DNA of 64,000 bases, from NCBI RefSeq assembly GCF_002246015.1, contig NZ_NOLJ01000002.1:648449-712448 (forward strand). The letters run 5' to 3'. The position numbers and the translations under genes are program-made. The notes below the pieces were generated by a model. That model saw only the letters and a program-made list of their open reading frames with translations. It had not been told where the DNA came from and did not search any database. Of the stretch, positions 25,774 to 34,500 are shown in pieces (positions within the stretch are counted from its first letter, which is position 1; every line of letters begins with the position of its first letter). This DNA is from Nostoc sp. 'Peltigera membranacea cyanobiont' 210A. Lineage in GTDB: Bacteria; Cyanobacteriota; Cyanobacteriia; Cyanobacteriales; Nostocaceae.

Positions 25774-26739
25774 TTAGCTTTTTACTTCGCGCTGGTTAGT
25801 AATATTTTCGAGCAACGTAGGCATCAAAATCATTATGAAAATTTTTAATAATAATTTTAAAGTAAAATTTATCCGCTGAAATCTTGAAGAATTATTCAGA
25901 ATATAATTCCATAAAAATTTAGCCCCAGTTAAAGCGTTTTGTCGATTAAATGGCTTTTGTAGGGCTTTGCATGTCAGGTATTTATATAAATTTGTCAGAC
26001 TTAGATTCCTAGTACTCTTAAGTGCTAAAGGTCTTTCCTTATATGCTCTTTCAAGCACCTGCAAGCAAGCTTTTTCTTGCCTTATAAGATTAGCAGAAAC
26101 TGAATTAGCACTTATTCTGTACAATATTTGTACAGATGGTACGCATACAAAATCAAACTGGCAAGCTAATCGCAACCACATATCCCAATCTTGAGCAGCA
26201 CTTAGAGATTCATCAAATCCACCTAATTTTATTAAAGCTTCTCTACGAATCAAAGGATTGGAACCATTCTCTAAAAAGTTTGTCAACAATAACTTTTCAT
26301 AAATGTCTCCATTGGCTGTAATGTGTGTACCAGAGAGTACTATTTCACCATTTTCATCGATATAATCAGTCCAACTGTAAGCAACTGTCGCAGTAGTGTT
26401 TTCTTGCAAAGCCTGTAACTGAGACTGAAGCTTATCAGGTGTCCAAAGATCATCAGCATCTAAGAAACTAACAAATTCTCCAACTGCACGGTGAAGCCCT
26501 CGGTTACGACTGACGTTTCCGCCAGCATTGGAATAGGAAAATACTTTTATTCGTGAGTCTTGTATTTGTGTGACAACTTCTAAAGTTGAGTCTTGTGAAC
26601 CATCATTAATTACAATTAATTCAAAGTTAGCAAAAGTTTGATTTAAAACAGATTCAATTGTTTCTCTAATAGTTTTTTCGCTATTGTAAGCTGGTATAAT
26701 AACAGAAATTACTATTGTATCTAAAGTTGAATTAATCAT
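25774..26739 (-). CDS. hpsG: hps glycosyltransferase, family 2 (HpsG position)
   Basis: The 321-residue GT2 enzyme has ISVIIPAYNSEKTIRETIES, VINDGSQDST and VSFLDADDLWTPDK with the DxD-type metal site, then WDMWLRLACQ. There is no strong membrane segment; the C-terminal third is basic and amphipathic. It overlaps the upstream glycosyltransferase gene by 8 bp (26732-26739), so both are co-translated. It differs clearly in sequence from HpsE and HpsF. The name follows gene order in the Nostoc hps locus. Confidence 0.8.
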   Translation of the reverse strand: MINSTLDTIVISVIIPAYNSEKTIRETIESVLNQTFANFELIVINDGSQDSTLEVVTQIQDSRIKVFSYSNAGGNVSRNRGLHRAVGEFVSFLDADDLWTPDKLQSQLQALQENTTATVAYSWTDYIDENGEIVLSGTHITANGDIYEKLLLTNFLENGSNPLIRREALIKLGGFDESLSAAQDWDMWLRLACQFDFVCVPSVQILYRISANSVSANLIRQEKACLQVLERAYKERPLALKSTRNLSLTNLYKYLTCKALQKPFNRQNALTGAKFLWNYILNNSSRFQRINFTLKLLLKIFIMILMPTLLENITNQREVKS

Positions 26740-27727
26740 TTTGTAGAGTTGTATTTTCTGATATTCTGTCTAACTTCAATTTTAGAGAATAAAAGGGACT
26801 CATCATACTAGCAAAGTAAAAATTAATTTCAAAAAGTGCGATTAAATTACTTTTTAATTGACCTCTATATTTAATGAGATGCTGTAATACTCGGTGTAAA
26901 TTGCCCAAGATAGTTTTAACCAAAATTATTGGTTTTTGCCAATTTTTGGCATTTATCAGGCGTAGCTGGAAAATACACAAGCCACAGCCGCGTGCTAGAG
27001 TTAAGAGGTAATCTCTTTCCAGTCGCCAATGTGGTATTTGATGATAAGTATGCATCGTGGGGTTATACCAAATTTGCCAGCCTCCATAATGTATATAAAG
27101 CAATGCTTCGTAGTCATCACCTTGCACAAAAATACCAGGTAATTTTCCGCTTAAATTAGGTCGTTGTGGTACATTTTCACACCATACTTGTTTCCGAACA
27201 ACAAGCGCCGCACCAGGAGGAAGTCTTAAATTAGCTGCATCAAATAGATGTGGATCTGATCCATGTTCTCTTATAGCTAAAAAAGCTTGAATTCGTTCAA
27301 AGTTTTCTGGCGGTTTTACTTCAAAAGCACCATGAATCTGTCCACTCCAAGCACCTGCTTGAGGATGCTCTTTGCCAAAATTATAAGATTGTAAAATCCA
27401 ATCAGATGCTAGTAGATTATCATCATCTACAAATGCAATAAACTCGCCTCTAGCTTCACTTATAGCCCGCATTCTTGCAAAGGGTATACCTTGTTTTTTC
27501 TCTAAAAAGTACCTCAAAAAAATATTCTGGCTATAACTTTTTTGATAATGTTTAATTACCTCACTTGTATCATCTTGACTATTGTTATCAATAATAATGA
27601 TTTCCCAGTTTAGCTTTTCTATTCCTGTCTGCTTAAGTAGCAAATCTAAAACTTGAGGTAAGCGTTTTGCACCATTGTATGTAGGAATAGCAACGGTAAA
27701 ATCCAGTTTTTCAATTACTTCATTCAT
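26732..27727 (-). CDS. hpsF: hps glycosyltransferase, family 2 (HpsF position)
   Basis: The 331-residue GT2 enzyme has DFTVAIPTYNGAKRLPQVLD, IIDNNSQDDT and FIAFVDDDNLL as the acidic site, then LPPGAALVVRKQVW and GDDYEALLYIHYGGWQIWYNP. It is a close paralogue of the upstream protein (27747-28715), sharing these blocks in the same order, so the two arose by tandem duplication. It probably adds sugars to the hormogonium polysaccharide at the cytoplasmic membrane. Spacing to hpsE is about 20 bp. Confidence 0.83.
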   Translation of the reverse strand: MNEVIEKLDFTVAIPTYNGAKRLPQVLDLLLKQTGIEKLNWEIIIIDNNSQDDTSEVIKHYQKSYSQNIFLRYFLEKKQGIPFARMRAISEARGEFIAFVDDDNLLASDWILQSYNFGKEHPQAGAWSGQIHGAFEVKPPENFERIQAFLAIREHGSDPHLFDAANLRLPPGAALVVRKQVWCENVPQRPNLSGKLPGIFVQGDDYEALLYIHYGGWQIWYNPTMHTYHQIPHWRLERDYLLTLARGCGLCIFQLRLINAKNWQKPIILVKTILGNLHRVLQHLIKYRGQLKSNLIALFEINFYFASMMSPFYSLKLKLDRISENTTLQND

Positions 27728-27746
27728 GATTGTAAATATTTAATCT

Positions 27747-28715
27747 TTAATTGCATTTTCTACTTAAATAGCCATTTTTCCAGAGATAAAAAGGGCTAAC
27801 TAAACTACTTAGAAAAAGTTGCATTTCACAAGCTGCAACTAAATCGGTTTTCAACAGATTCCGGTATTTTAGTAAGTGTAAAGTAATTTTCCGCACGTCA
27901 TTTACCATATAGGCGAAAAGAGCAACTGGTCTATACACCTGTTTTACATTTACCATTCTAGTTACATAACGGCTAAGTCCAATACCTCGAAAAAATGGAA
28001 TTAAATAATCTTTTTGCAAACGAAATTTTGGTATTTTGTGAGAAATTTCCATTTCTGGGTTATACCAAATTTCCCATCCTGCTTTTTGGATATAAGACAA
28101 CATTTCTAAGTCTTCACTGGTAAGCATACTGCCTTTAACTCTCCCAGTTAGAATAGGCTTATCTGGTACACTTTCTAACCAGGCTTGTTTACGGACAACA
28201 AGTCCGGCAGATGGTGGTAGCAATTTTTTAGCTGCTTCATATAATAGTGGTAAATTACCTCGCTCTGTAATTGCCAAGAATGGAGCAATTCTCTGAAAAT
28301 TTTCAGGTGGTTCTACTTCCCAGTCAGGATGAATTTGGCTGCCATAAGCTCCCGCTTTCGGATATTTTTCACCAAAAGTACAAGCTGCTGATACCCAATT
28401 TGATACTGGGTAGTTGTCATCATCTAGAAAACCTATGAGTCTACCTTTAGCTTCTGCAACTGCCCTTTTTCGCGCATAAGCTGCACCTTGTTTTTCTTCA
28501 AAGCAATACTTTAAAGGGTAAGGAGACTGCCAATTTTTTTGATAGTTTTGAACAACTTTAGCTGTATTATCAGTGCTGTTGTTATCTACAACTATGATTT
28601 CCCAATATAAATTTTCGGTGTGAACTTGGTTTTGTAGTCGTTCTAGTAGTTCAGGCAAACGACTTTCACCGTTATAAGTTGGGATAGCTACAGTAAAGTC
28701 AAGGTTCTTAGTCAT
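27747..28715 (-). CDS. hpsE: hps glycosyltransferase HpsE
   Basis: The 322-residue GT2 enzyme has DFTVAIPTYNGESRLPELLE, VVDNNSTDNT and LIGFLDDDNYP, then PPSAGLVVRKQAW and EDLEMLSYIQKAGWEIWYNP. TVAIPTYNG with LDDDN is the pattern I associate with HpsE of hormogonium-forming cyanobacteria, where hpsE to G are needed for the motility polysaccharide. The gene begins a block separated from hpsD by a 188-bp gap with a 10-bp-stem hairpin, so it may have its own promoter. Confidence 0.85.
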   Translation of the reverse strand: MTKNLDFTVAIPTYNGESRLPELLERLQNQVHTENLYWEIIVVDNNSTDNTAKVVQNYQKNWQSPYPLKYCFEEKQGAAYARKRAVAEAKGRLIGFLDDDNYPVSNWVSAACTFGEKYPKAGAYGSQIHPDWEVEPPENFQRIAPFLAITERGNLPLLYEAAKKLLPPSAGLVVRKQAWLESVPDKPILTGRVKGSMLTSEDLEMLSYIQKAGWEIWYNPEMEISHKIPKFRLQKDYLIPFFRGIGLSRYVTRMVNVKQVYRPVALFAYMVNDVRKITLHLLKYRNLLKTDLVAACEMQLFLSSLVSPFYLWKNGYLSRKCN

Positions 28716-28808
28716 TTTCCGAAAAGTATATTTTGATGATGACGCTTTTTATTATGTTCAGGCAATGGCTAATTTATCAATGGCTCTTAAATAACTCTAT
28801 CAAATATT

Positions 28809-28853
28809 AAAACTGCACATGATGTTTCAATTTTGCTATCAACGTGCAGTTTT
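28809..28853 (-). terminator. hairpin between hpsD and hpsE
   Basis: AAAACTGCAC (28809-28818) and GTGCAGTTTT (28844-28853) form a perfect 10-bp stem with a 25-base loop. On the transcribed (minus) strand the stem ends in TTTT followed by AATATTTG, so it could terminate or attenuate hpsA-D transcripts before hpsE. Confidence 0.6.
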
Positions 28854-28903
28854 ATGTTCAGCAATATTACCTATTTTTAAATAAATGGTGGTATTTAAAT
28901 TAC

Positions 28904-29605
28904 TTAACTGCATTTATCATCTTTTGCTGTCAGCATCGAGCCTAAGAGAGTTTTTACAATGACGCATCGCTTTACGCTACTAGCCGATGCAGGATTTGCA
29001 GAGCTTGGTACAGCTACCACTATTTTTAACCCAGGTGGCTCTGTCGAAGGGGCTATAGGTGTTCCAAAGCTGGCATTGGGTAAAGTTCCCATATAGTCAA
29101 AAGTAATTTTTGCTGATGCATTTAAAGAATAGGATACAGTAGAATCGGCAGTGTTTTCAGTAGTGCTATTTAGATTTGTACCGAGCAAAAATTTATCAGA
29201 GCTAACGCCTACATCTGTTCCTAAAGGTTTCCATGTGCTGATTCCAATATCGGTACGATAAATAGCAACCTCTTGGGTTGTGCTATTTTTCCGAAAACTG
29301 ACACTGTAGCTAAGTTTTTTGTTTTTAGCTTCGCGCTGTGCTTGTTGCAATGCTGCGAAAACGGCGTCGTTAAACTTATTTATCCGTTGCCGATTTACAA
29401 AGGCAGCCCAACCAGGAGCTGCGATCGCTGCTAAAATTCCTACTAGCAGCAGTACTACTATTAACTCTATAAGACTAAATCCAGCATCTTGTTGATTGTA
29501 GCCATTGGTAGAGGGTCTATTTGCTAAATATTGCTGCTTTAGCTTTGTTTTTCGGCTGTGCAACTGGAAAGAATCTAATAGTTTTAAACTAAGAATATTC
29601 GGCAT
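28904..29605 (-). CDS. hpsD: pseudopilin HpsD
   Basis: The 233-residue protein has a long leader (about 42 residues) and then G|FSLIELIVVLLLVGILAAIAAP with Glu5, the class III signal processed by PilD. The helix continues into QRINKFNDAVFAALQQAQREA, as in GspH-type minor pseudopilins, and two Cys frame the C-terminus (RCVIVKTL and a final C). It is 38 bp downstream of hpsC. In N. punctiforme, HpsB-D are pseudopilins needed for secretion of the hormogonium polysaccharide. Confidence 0.85.
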   Translation of the reverse strand: MPNILSLKLLDSFQLHSRKTKLKQQYLANRPSTNGYNQQDAGFSLIELIVVLLLVGILAAIAAPGWAAFVNRQRINKFNDAVFAALQQAQREAKNKKLSYSVSFRKNSTTQEVAIYRTDIGISTWKPLGTDVGVSSDKFLLGTNLNSTTENTADSTVSYSLNASAKITFDYMGTLPNASFGTPIAPSTEPPGLKIVVAVPSSANPASASSVKRCVIVKTLLGSMLTAKDDKCS

Positions 29606-29643
29606 ACTATCCTGCTTTTATTAATATTTATCAAAGATAGAAG

Positions 29644-30636
29644 CTATTTTGTAAAAATGAAGCTGCTTCCTTGAACCTTAATGTTTGCACTTGGGAAATA
29701 ACTAGATTTGCTCTGCGCGTAACGTACTTTAGTTTCATCATTTTGTATTAGGCGAGCTTGTGCATTACCTCTTAAATAAACTTCCGCAGCACTTCTATTA
29801 TCTGCGCTAACTGAATTTATACAAGCATAGAATCCTGTTCTAACACTAGTTGCTGCTACTGGAACTTGACTAAAGTTAGTAGAGCATGTTGCTGCTGGCG
29901 CTCCCTGTGCTATTGTTGTTTGATCTATAAAATCAACCAAAACCACGGGATCTTGACTGTAAGCTCCCCCTCCTGTCCAACTATTCATTTTTGCTTGTAA
30001 CGTTATGCCCTTTTGTGACAAGTCAAATGGTTTAAAACCTTTATCTGGACATGGGAGATATTTGTCGGTTGCAGCAAATCCAGGGCAAGTCACTGTAGCA
30101 GCAGTATTTGGAACGCCATCTTTAATTTCCCATCTGGCGATACGTGCAGCGTTAGACCAAGTAGTACTAGTGTCTTTAATTAAATAGTAGGCAACTAATG
30201 AGTAAACAAAAGTATCATCTTTTTGAGTGCCTGTAATTGTAATTGCTTGATTAATTAATTCTCGTTTCCAAAAGACAAGCACAGGAACTCCATTTGTTGG
30301 ACTAGGTAGTTGATTTGTACTTGCATTTGGGCAAGTGTTAGTATCAACAGTACCGCTTAGACAAGCAATTCCGGTAGCATTATATATATATATTGCTTGT
30401 TGGAGATCGCGAGTAATATAATCTAGTGCAGCTTTAATTTCTTGCTCAGAGGTTGATTTGGCTTGTTCCTGACCATCAGTGTTTAAAATACTGATCATAA
30501 AACTTAGTAACGGCGTAATTACTAAAAATGCAATGAGCATAGCCACCAATAATTCAATCAGGGTAAAACCACTATTTTTGTTTTGCTTGTGAGAGGGTTT
30601 TAGCTGAGTACTTAACAGCCACCTCAATATATTCAT
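29644..30636 (-). CDS. hpsC: pseudopilin HpsC
   Basis: The product is 330 residues from the ATG at 30636 (MNILRWLLSTQ), chosen because TAAGGAG lies upstream of it, whereas the farther starts have none and one overlaps hpsB. The prepilin site is NSG|FTLIELLVAMLIAFLVITP with Glu5. The globular part has several Cys (GTVDTNTCP, VTCPGFAA, LPCPDKG) that may form disulfides in the periplasm. Length and the large C-terminal domain are like GspJ-type or PilW-type components. It is part of hpsA-D. Confidence 0.85.
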   Translation of the reverse strand: MNILRWLLSTQLKPSHKQNKNSGFTLIELLVAMLIAFLVITPLLSFMISILNTDGQEQAKSTSEQEIKAALDYITRDLQQAIYIYNATGIACLSGTVDTNTCPNASTNQLPSPTNGVPVLVFWKRELINQAITITGTQKDDTFVYSLVAYYLIKDTSTTWSNAARIARWEIKDGVPNTAATVTCPGFAATDKYLPCPDKGFKPFDLSQKGITLQAKMNSWTGGGAYSQDPVVLVDFIDQTTIAQGAPAATCSTNFSQVPVAATSVRTGFYACINSVSADNRSAAEVYLRGNAQARLIQNDETKVRYAQSKSSYFPSANIKVQGSSFIFTK

Positions 30637-30701
30637 TTTGTTACAGATTCTCCTTAGTGACTGATACTGAGTCATGAAATTATTTATGTTTACCGGGTTA
30701 A

Positions 30702-31349
30702 TTATGGTTGACAACCACCAAGGCGATCGCACAAAGCGCTATACGAGCTTTGACCCCTGACAATTTCAGTTGTCATTTCTACTAGTGGTGCTTTGCGATC
30801 GCCTAGTCCCCCAGTGAATGTTGCTGCTTTTTTTCCACTGCTACCCGCAGTTAAGGTACCAAATTCAGCATCTGAACGATATACCCTAACTCCCAAACGA
30901 TAGCCTTGACCTTTATCAGCGTCGCTACCTGTGACAGCAACGCGAATAGCCTGAATGTAAAATAGATCGCTAGTACAGTCGGGATTAGCAAGGCTGCCAT
31001 TTTTGTTAAAGCAATACAAACCAGTGCTAACAGTAGGAGCTGACGTACTACTCAATAAATAGTCACCACTTGAACTGGATACATTTCTAGTTGTGCTAGC
31101 AGCCAGTGTAACGGTGATTGTCGGATCTGAGATTGTTTTAGACTTAATAGCATCAATAAAGGCTTTAGCTGCTCCTGTTGCTAATTCTATGCGTCTAGCT
31201 TGGACACGGGTTGCAGTTGACATGACTAGGACAGGTGCGATCGCTACCAGCAAAATGGCAACCACGAGGATCGCCACAAGCGATTCAATGATCGTAAAAC
31301 CAGAATCGTTAGACTGAGCAGATAATTTTTGTAGTTGGCGTGGGTTCAT
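30702..31349 (-). CDS. hpsB: pseudopilin HpsB
   Basis: The product is 215 residues from the ATG at 31349 (MNPRQLQKLSAQSNDSG); the frame extends to a GTG at 31406 inside a repeat element, which I consider less likely. The prepilin site is G|FTIIESLVAILVVAILLVAIAP with Glu5, as in PilV/GspI-type minor pseudopilins. The remainder has paired Cys (LYCFNKNG, NPDCTSD; CDRLGGC at the end). It lies downstream of hpsA, separated by a 129-bp palindromic element. Confidence 0.85.
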   Translation of the reverse strand: MNPRQLQKLSAQSNDSGFTIIESLVAILVVAILLVAIAPVLVMSTATRVQARRIELATGAAKAFIDAIKSKTISDPTITVTLAASTTRNVSSSSGDYLLSSTSAPTVSTGLYCFNKNGSLANPDCTSDLFYIQAIRVAVTGSDADKGQGYRLGVRVYRSDAEFGTLTAGSSGKKAATFTGGLGDRKAPLVEMTTEIVRGQSSYSALCDRLGGCQP

Positions 31350-31392
31350 ACTCAATTTCTTAATAAGGCTATGTTTTAAAGTAATTTGCGAT

Positions 31393-31521
31393 CGGGTGTA
31401 ATACACTCGTAACCTCTCTTAAAACCTCTCCCCTACAAGGGGAGAAGCTTTGAATTTTCCCCCTTCCCTATTAGGGAAGGGGGCTAGAGGGTTAGGTCTG
31501 TTAACGTGGTCTATTCACCCG
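31393..31521. mobile_element. palindromic element between hpsA and hpsB
   Basis: The core has CCTCTCCCCT with AGGGGAGA and CCCCCTTCCC with GGGAAGGGGG, as in the elements at 177-322 and 39901-40093. The ends are CGGGTG (31393-31398) and CACCCG (31516-31521), extendable with one gap (CGGGTGTAATA versus CGGGTGAATA). I see no clear target duplication, so this copy is less certain. Confidence 0.5.
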
Positions 31522-31553
31522 AAAAGTGATGTAAAAACTCTCATTCAAACACT

Positions 31554-34500
31554 TTAGGATGGTTGGAGTTGGCAGCTAGTAGGACGTTCAGTTGCAGGTA
31601 GTGCAAATTTGAAACCACTGCCATAATAATTAGTGTCCGCAGTAGCATCCATATCAAACCCATCCGATGTTTGAGTTTGTACACCACACAACAGAGTTTT
31701 CACCCAAAGGTCATCGCGGCCTACTTCTCTGAAGTATTCATTTGGAGGATCTGCTGCTGGAGTTACAAAGCGCTGGGCAAACAAGTCGGGGTTTTGCGCC
31801 AATAACGCTACATCAAAACCCCAGTTACGGTTAGGAGGCATATAATAAGGCGCTTCACCACTAGGATTAGTAATGAAAGTACTATCTGATGTGTAACCAG
31901 GTCTTGCAGAATTCAGAAGTCTGAAAAAGATACTGTTATTCTTCAAAAGGTCAGCAGCGCTAGTACTATTAGGGTCAGAAGTGGTTGCAGGAGGAGTTGT
32001 TGGTCCTGGTCTGACAAGAGCTTGGAATGGTGCAGTAGCATAGATACTGCGTTTAAATTGGATGAATGAACCGTTGATATTGGCATCAACCCCATCCCAG
32101 TTTTCTAAGAAGCGCACAAAGTTATGCAAACCCCCATTGATTTCGTAGGTACTTGCACCCACACGAGCCGGAGTATCACCAGCAGCAACTACTAGATTAA
32201 AATTTGTTTGACTTGCCTGAGACAACCATCTAGTGTTTTTAACGACACTAGATGATCCTGCTAAAGCGGCGTAATTTTGAGTACTAGGTGGTGTTGCGGT
32301 TGTTACTTGTAATTGCAATACAGGTTCAAATAGAGGCTGGTATGACGCATCTCTGGCGGGTGAAGCAGGGTTAAATAGTGACGCGCTTGTATCTCCAGGA
32401 AAATCCCTAAGCGAACCAGAAGCCGGTAGTCTGGGGTATCTGTAAAATACACGATCGGTGTTGTTGTATTTGATCTCGCTCATTGTCGATGGTGGTGGGC
32501 TATTAGGGGAACTAGTATTTGTTGTGGTTGCAAACCATAGAGCATTAGTTGCTATGTCAGGTATACTAAGCGGGTCTAACACACCACTTATGAAATTTAT
32601 CGGCAATTCTCTTACTACACCTGATTTAATACCTAGTGGAATGGGATTAGCACTAGTATAATTTATGGCGTTGTTACTAGTATTAACAAGCTTACCAAAA
32701 TCAGGATCACTTGTTGGTGTGTATTTCCGTTTGAACGCAACCCTACGAGCAAATTGAGCAAAATCAGCCCTTGGCGATCGCGCAGTTGTACCAGCTAAGA
32801 GTCTTTCAGGATCTGCACCTATTACAGTTACATCACTAGACCTTTTTAGGATATCTGTTAGCTTCAAACCATTGGTTGCATCTTTATCATTAGACTTGTC
32901 ATTATCATTATCTAAACCCACATACCAGTCACCCGGTTGACACTCTGAAACTGGTATTTTGAAGCACATCTCCATTACATACTCTGGGAAACTTCCTCGA
33001 CGCTGAATGGGCGTGACGAAGTTGTTCACGTAAGAACTGTTATTGTTTACTGAGTCGGCAGCAGCGGGAGTACCTGTATAGTAGGTATCACCACCAGAGT
33101 CAGTCAAGAATTTAGATGAAGTGAGAAAGTTGTTATTCCAGAAACCTACCTTCAGCCGACTGAGTACGACGTTAGGATCGCTCCCTTGGTTATTTCGCAA
33201 ATCGTAATCACCCTCATTGCGGAAACCTTCACGGAAGTTACCAGAGAGCAAGGTAACAGCATCGGCAATTACTGATGCTGGTCGCCAGGTTTCGCCTGTT
33301 GTGCAATTGGGTAGTAGTCTAGGGTCATTAGGCCGACAAGCAAAGTCACGATCGCGATTTGCCGCAGCACGAGTGTAAAATTTAGTATCGTAGGTAGCAG
33401 CGCTGGGAGCAGGTAAAAGATCCGGGGTTTTGAATTCTTGTTTAGTGTGTAGATTAAAATCGCCTTTAACATACACTGGTAGCTCAGTTGCTAAAATTAA
33501 GCCTTTTTCTTGTGCTCTGTAATCAGTCTGGCGACTCAAGTTACTGCCATTAATCAACATAATGGCGTTAGGTCGCCGTTCTGGATCGAGATTGTAGTCA
33601 CTAGCGCTGATATTTTCGCTAGTTGGGTTACTGCGATCTTTTTGAGCATCATCACGAGAGGCATAGATAATGCCGCTATTGGGCAATAGATATTCGTTAT
33701 CCGATGCAACCGATGCAGTGCCGATTGCTTGTGTGCGAAGCAGACCTAAATCTATAGTAGTGGCACGAATTTCTAGAGGCTGACGCTGTTCAACTTCTAA
33801 ATTGTAGTTGCCAGTTAATGTACCACCTTTATCTATAGCCTTAATTTGTCGGGCATCAAGAAATGTAATTTCTTTGATTGCGCCATCAGGAATATAGGTA
33901 GTACTCCGAGTCAGAGTGCCATCAGCAATCTGTATTGCACAGATAGTAGAGTCAATTGCTGATTGTTCAGAGAGAGTAAGTTTGCTGGTTGTTGCTTTGG
34001 CCAGTGCTTGCCGTAGTAGAGGATTCACAAGGCGGCCATTCGGAAATACCAAGTTAGCTTGATATTTCAAACGATTTAGCAAAGTTACACCAGTGTTGGT
34101 CACATCATCAGCATTAGCCCCAGGTGTAAAAAAACCATTGGCATCTACTGTTTGTCCTCTAGTTATACCATCAGATGCAGTAGCGGGAGCAGCATAAACA
34201 AGCCCATTGTTAGATGCTGCTACTGCTGTCGAAGTAAGGGGATCATAAGTGTTTGTAGTTGCTGTTGTCTGATTAGTAGGGTTGTAGTAGCTACTTACAC
34301 AGGCCATGGGTGTTTGATAATCGTCTGGTGTACTCGCCTGAGGATTATAGGAATCCCGGTTGTAGTGATACACCACCGTGGCACGCATTACCAAATCACC
34401 ACGTTTTTGTTTACTTGCATTCAGAGGATCGGTCGGATCGGGTACAACCATAGGCATAGTATCAGGCCAGACTACAGTGCCATAACTTTCGTTGACTCCC

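Noticed and set aside
30637-30732. hpsC start overlapping hpsB by 31 bp
   Set aside because: No ribosome site, whereas TAAGGAG precedes the ATG at 30636, and the prepilin leader is then of usual length.
31350-31406. GTG start of hpsB at 31406
   Set aside because: It lies within the terminal part of the palindromic element 31393-31521, and the prepilin leader from the ATG at 31349 has a normal length.
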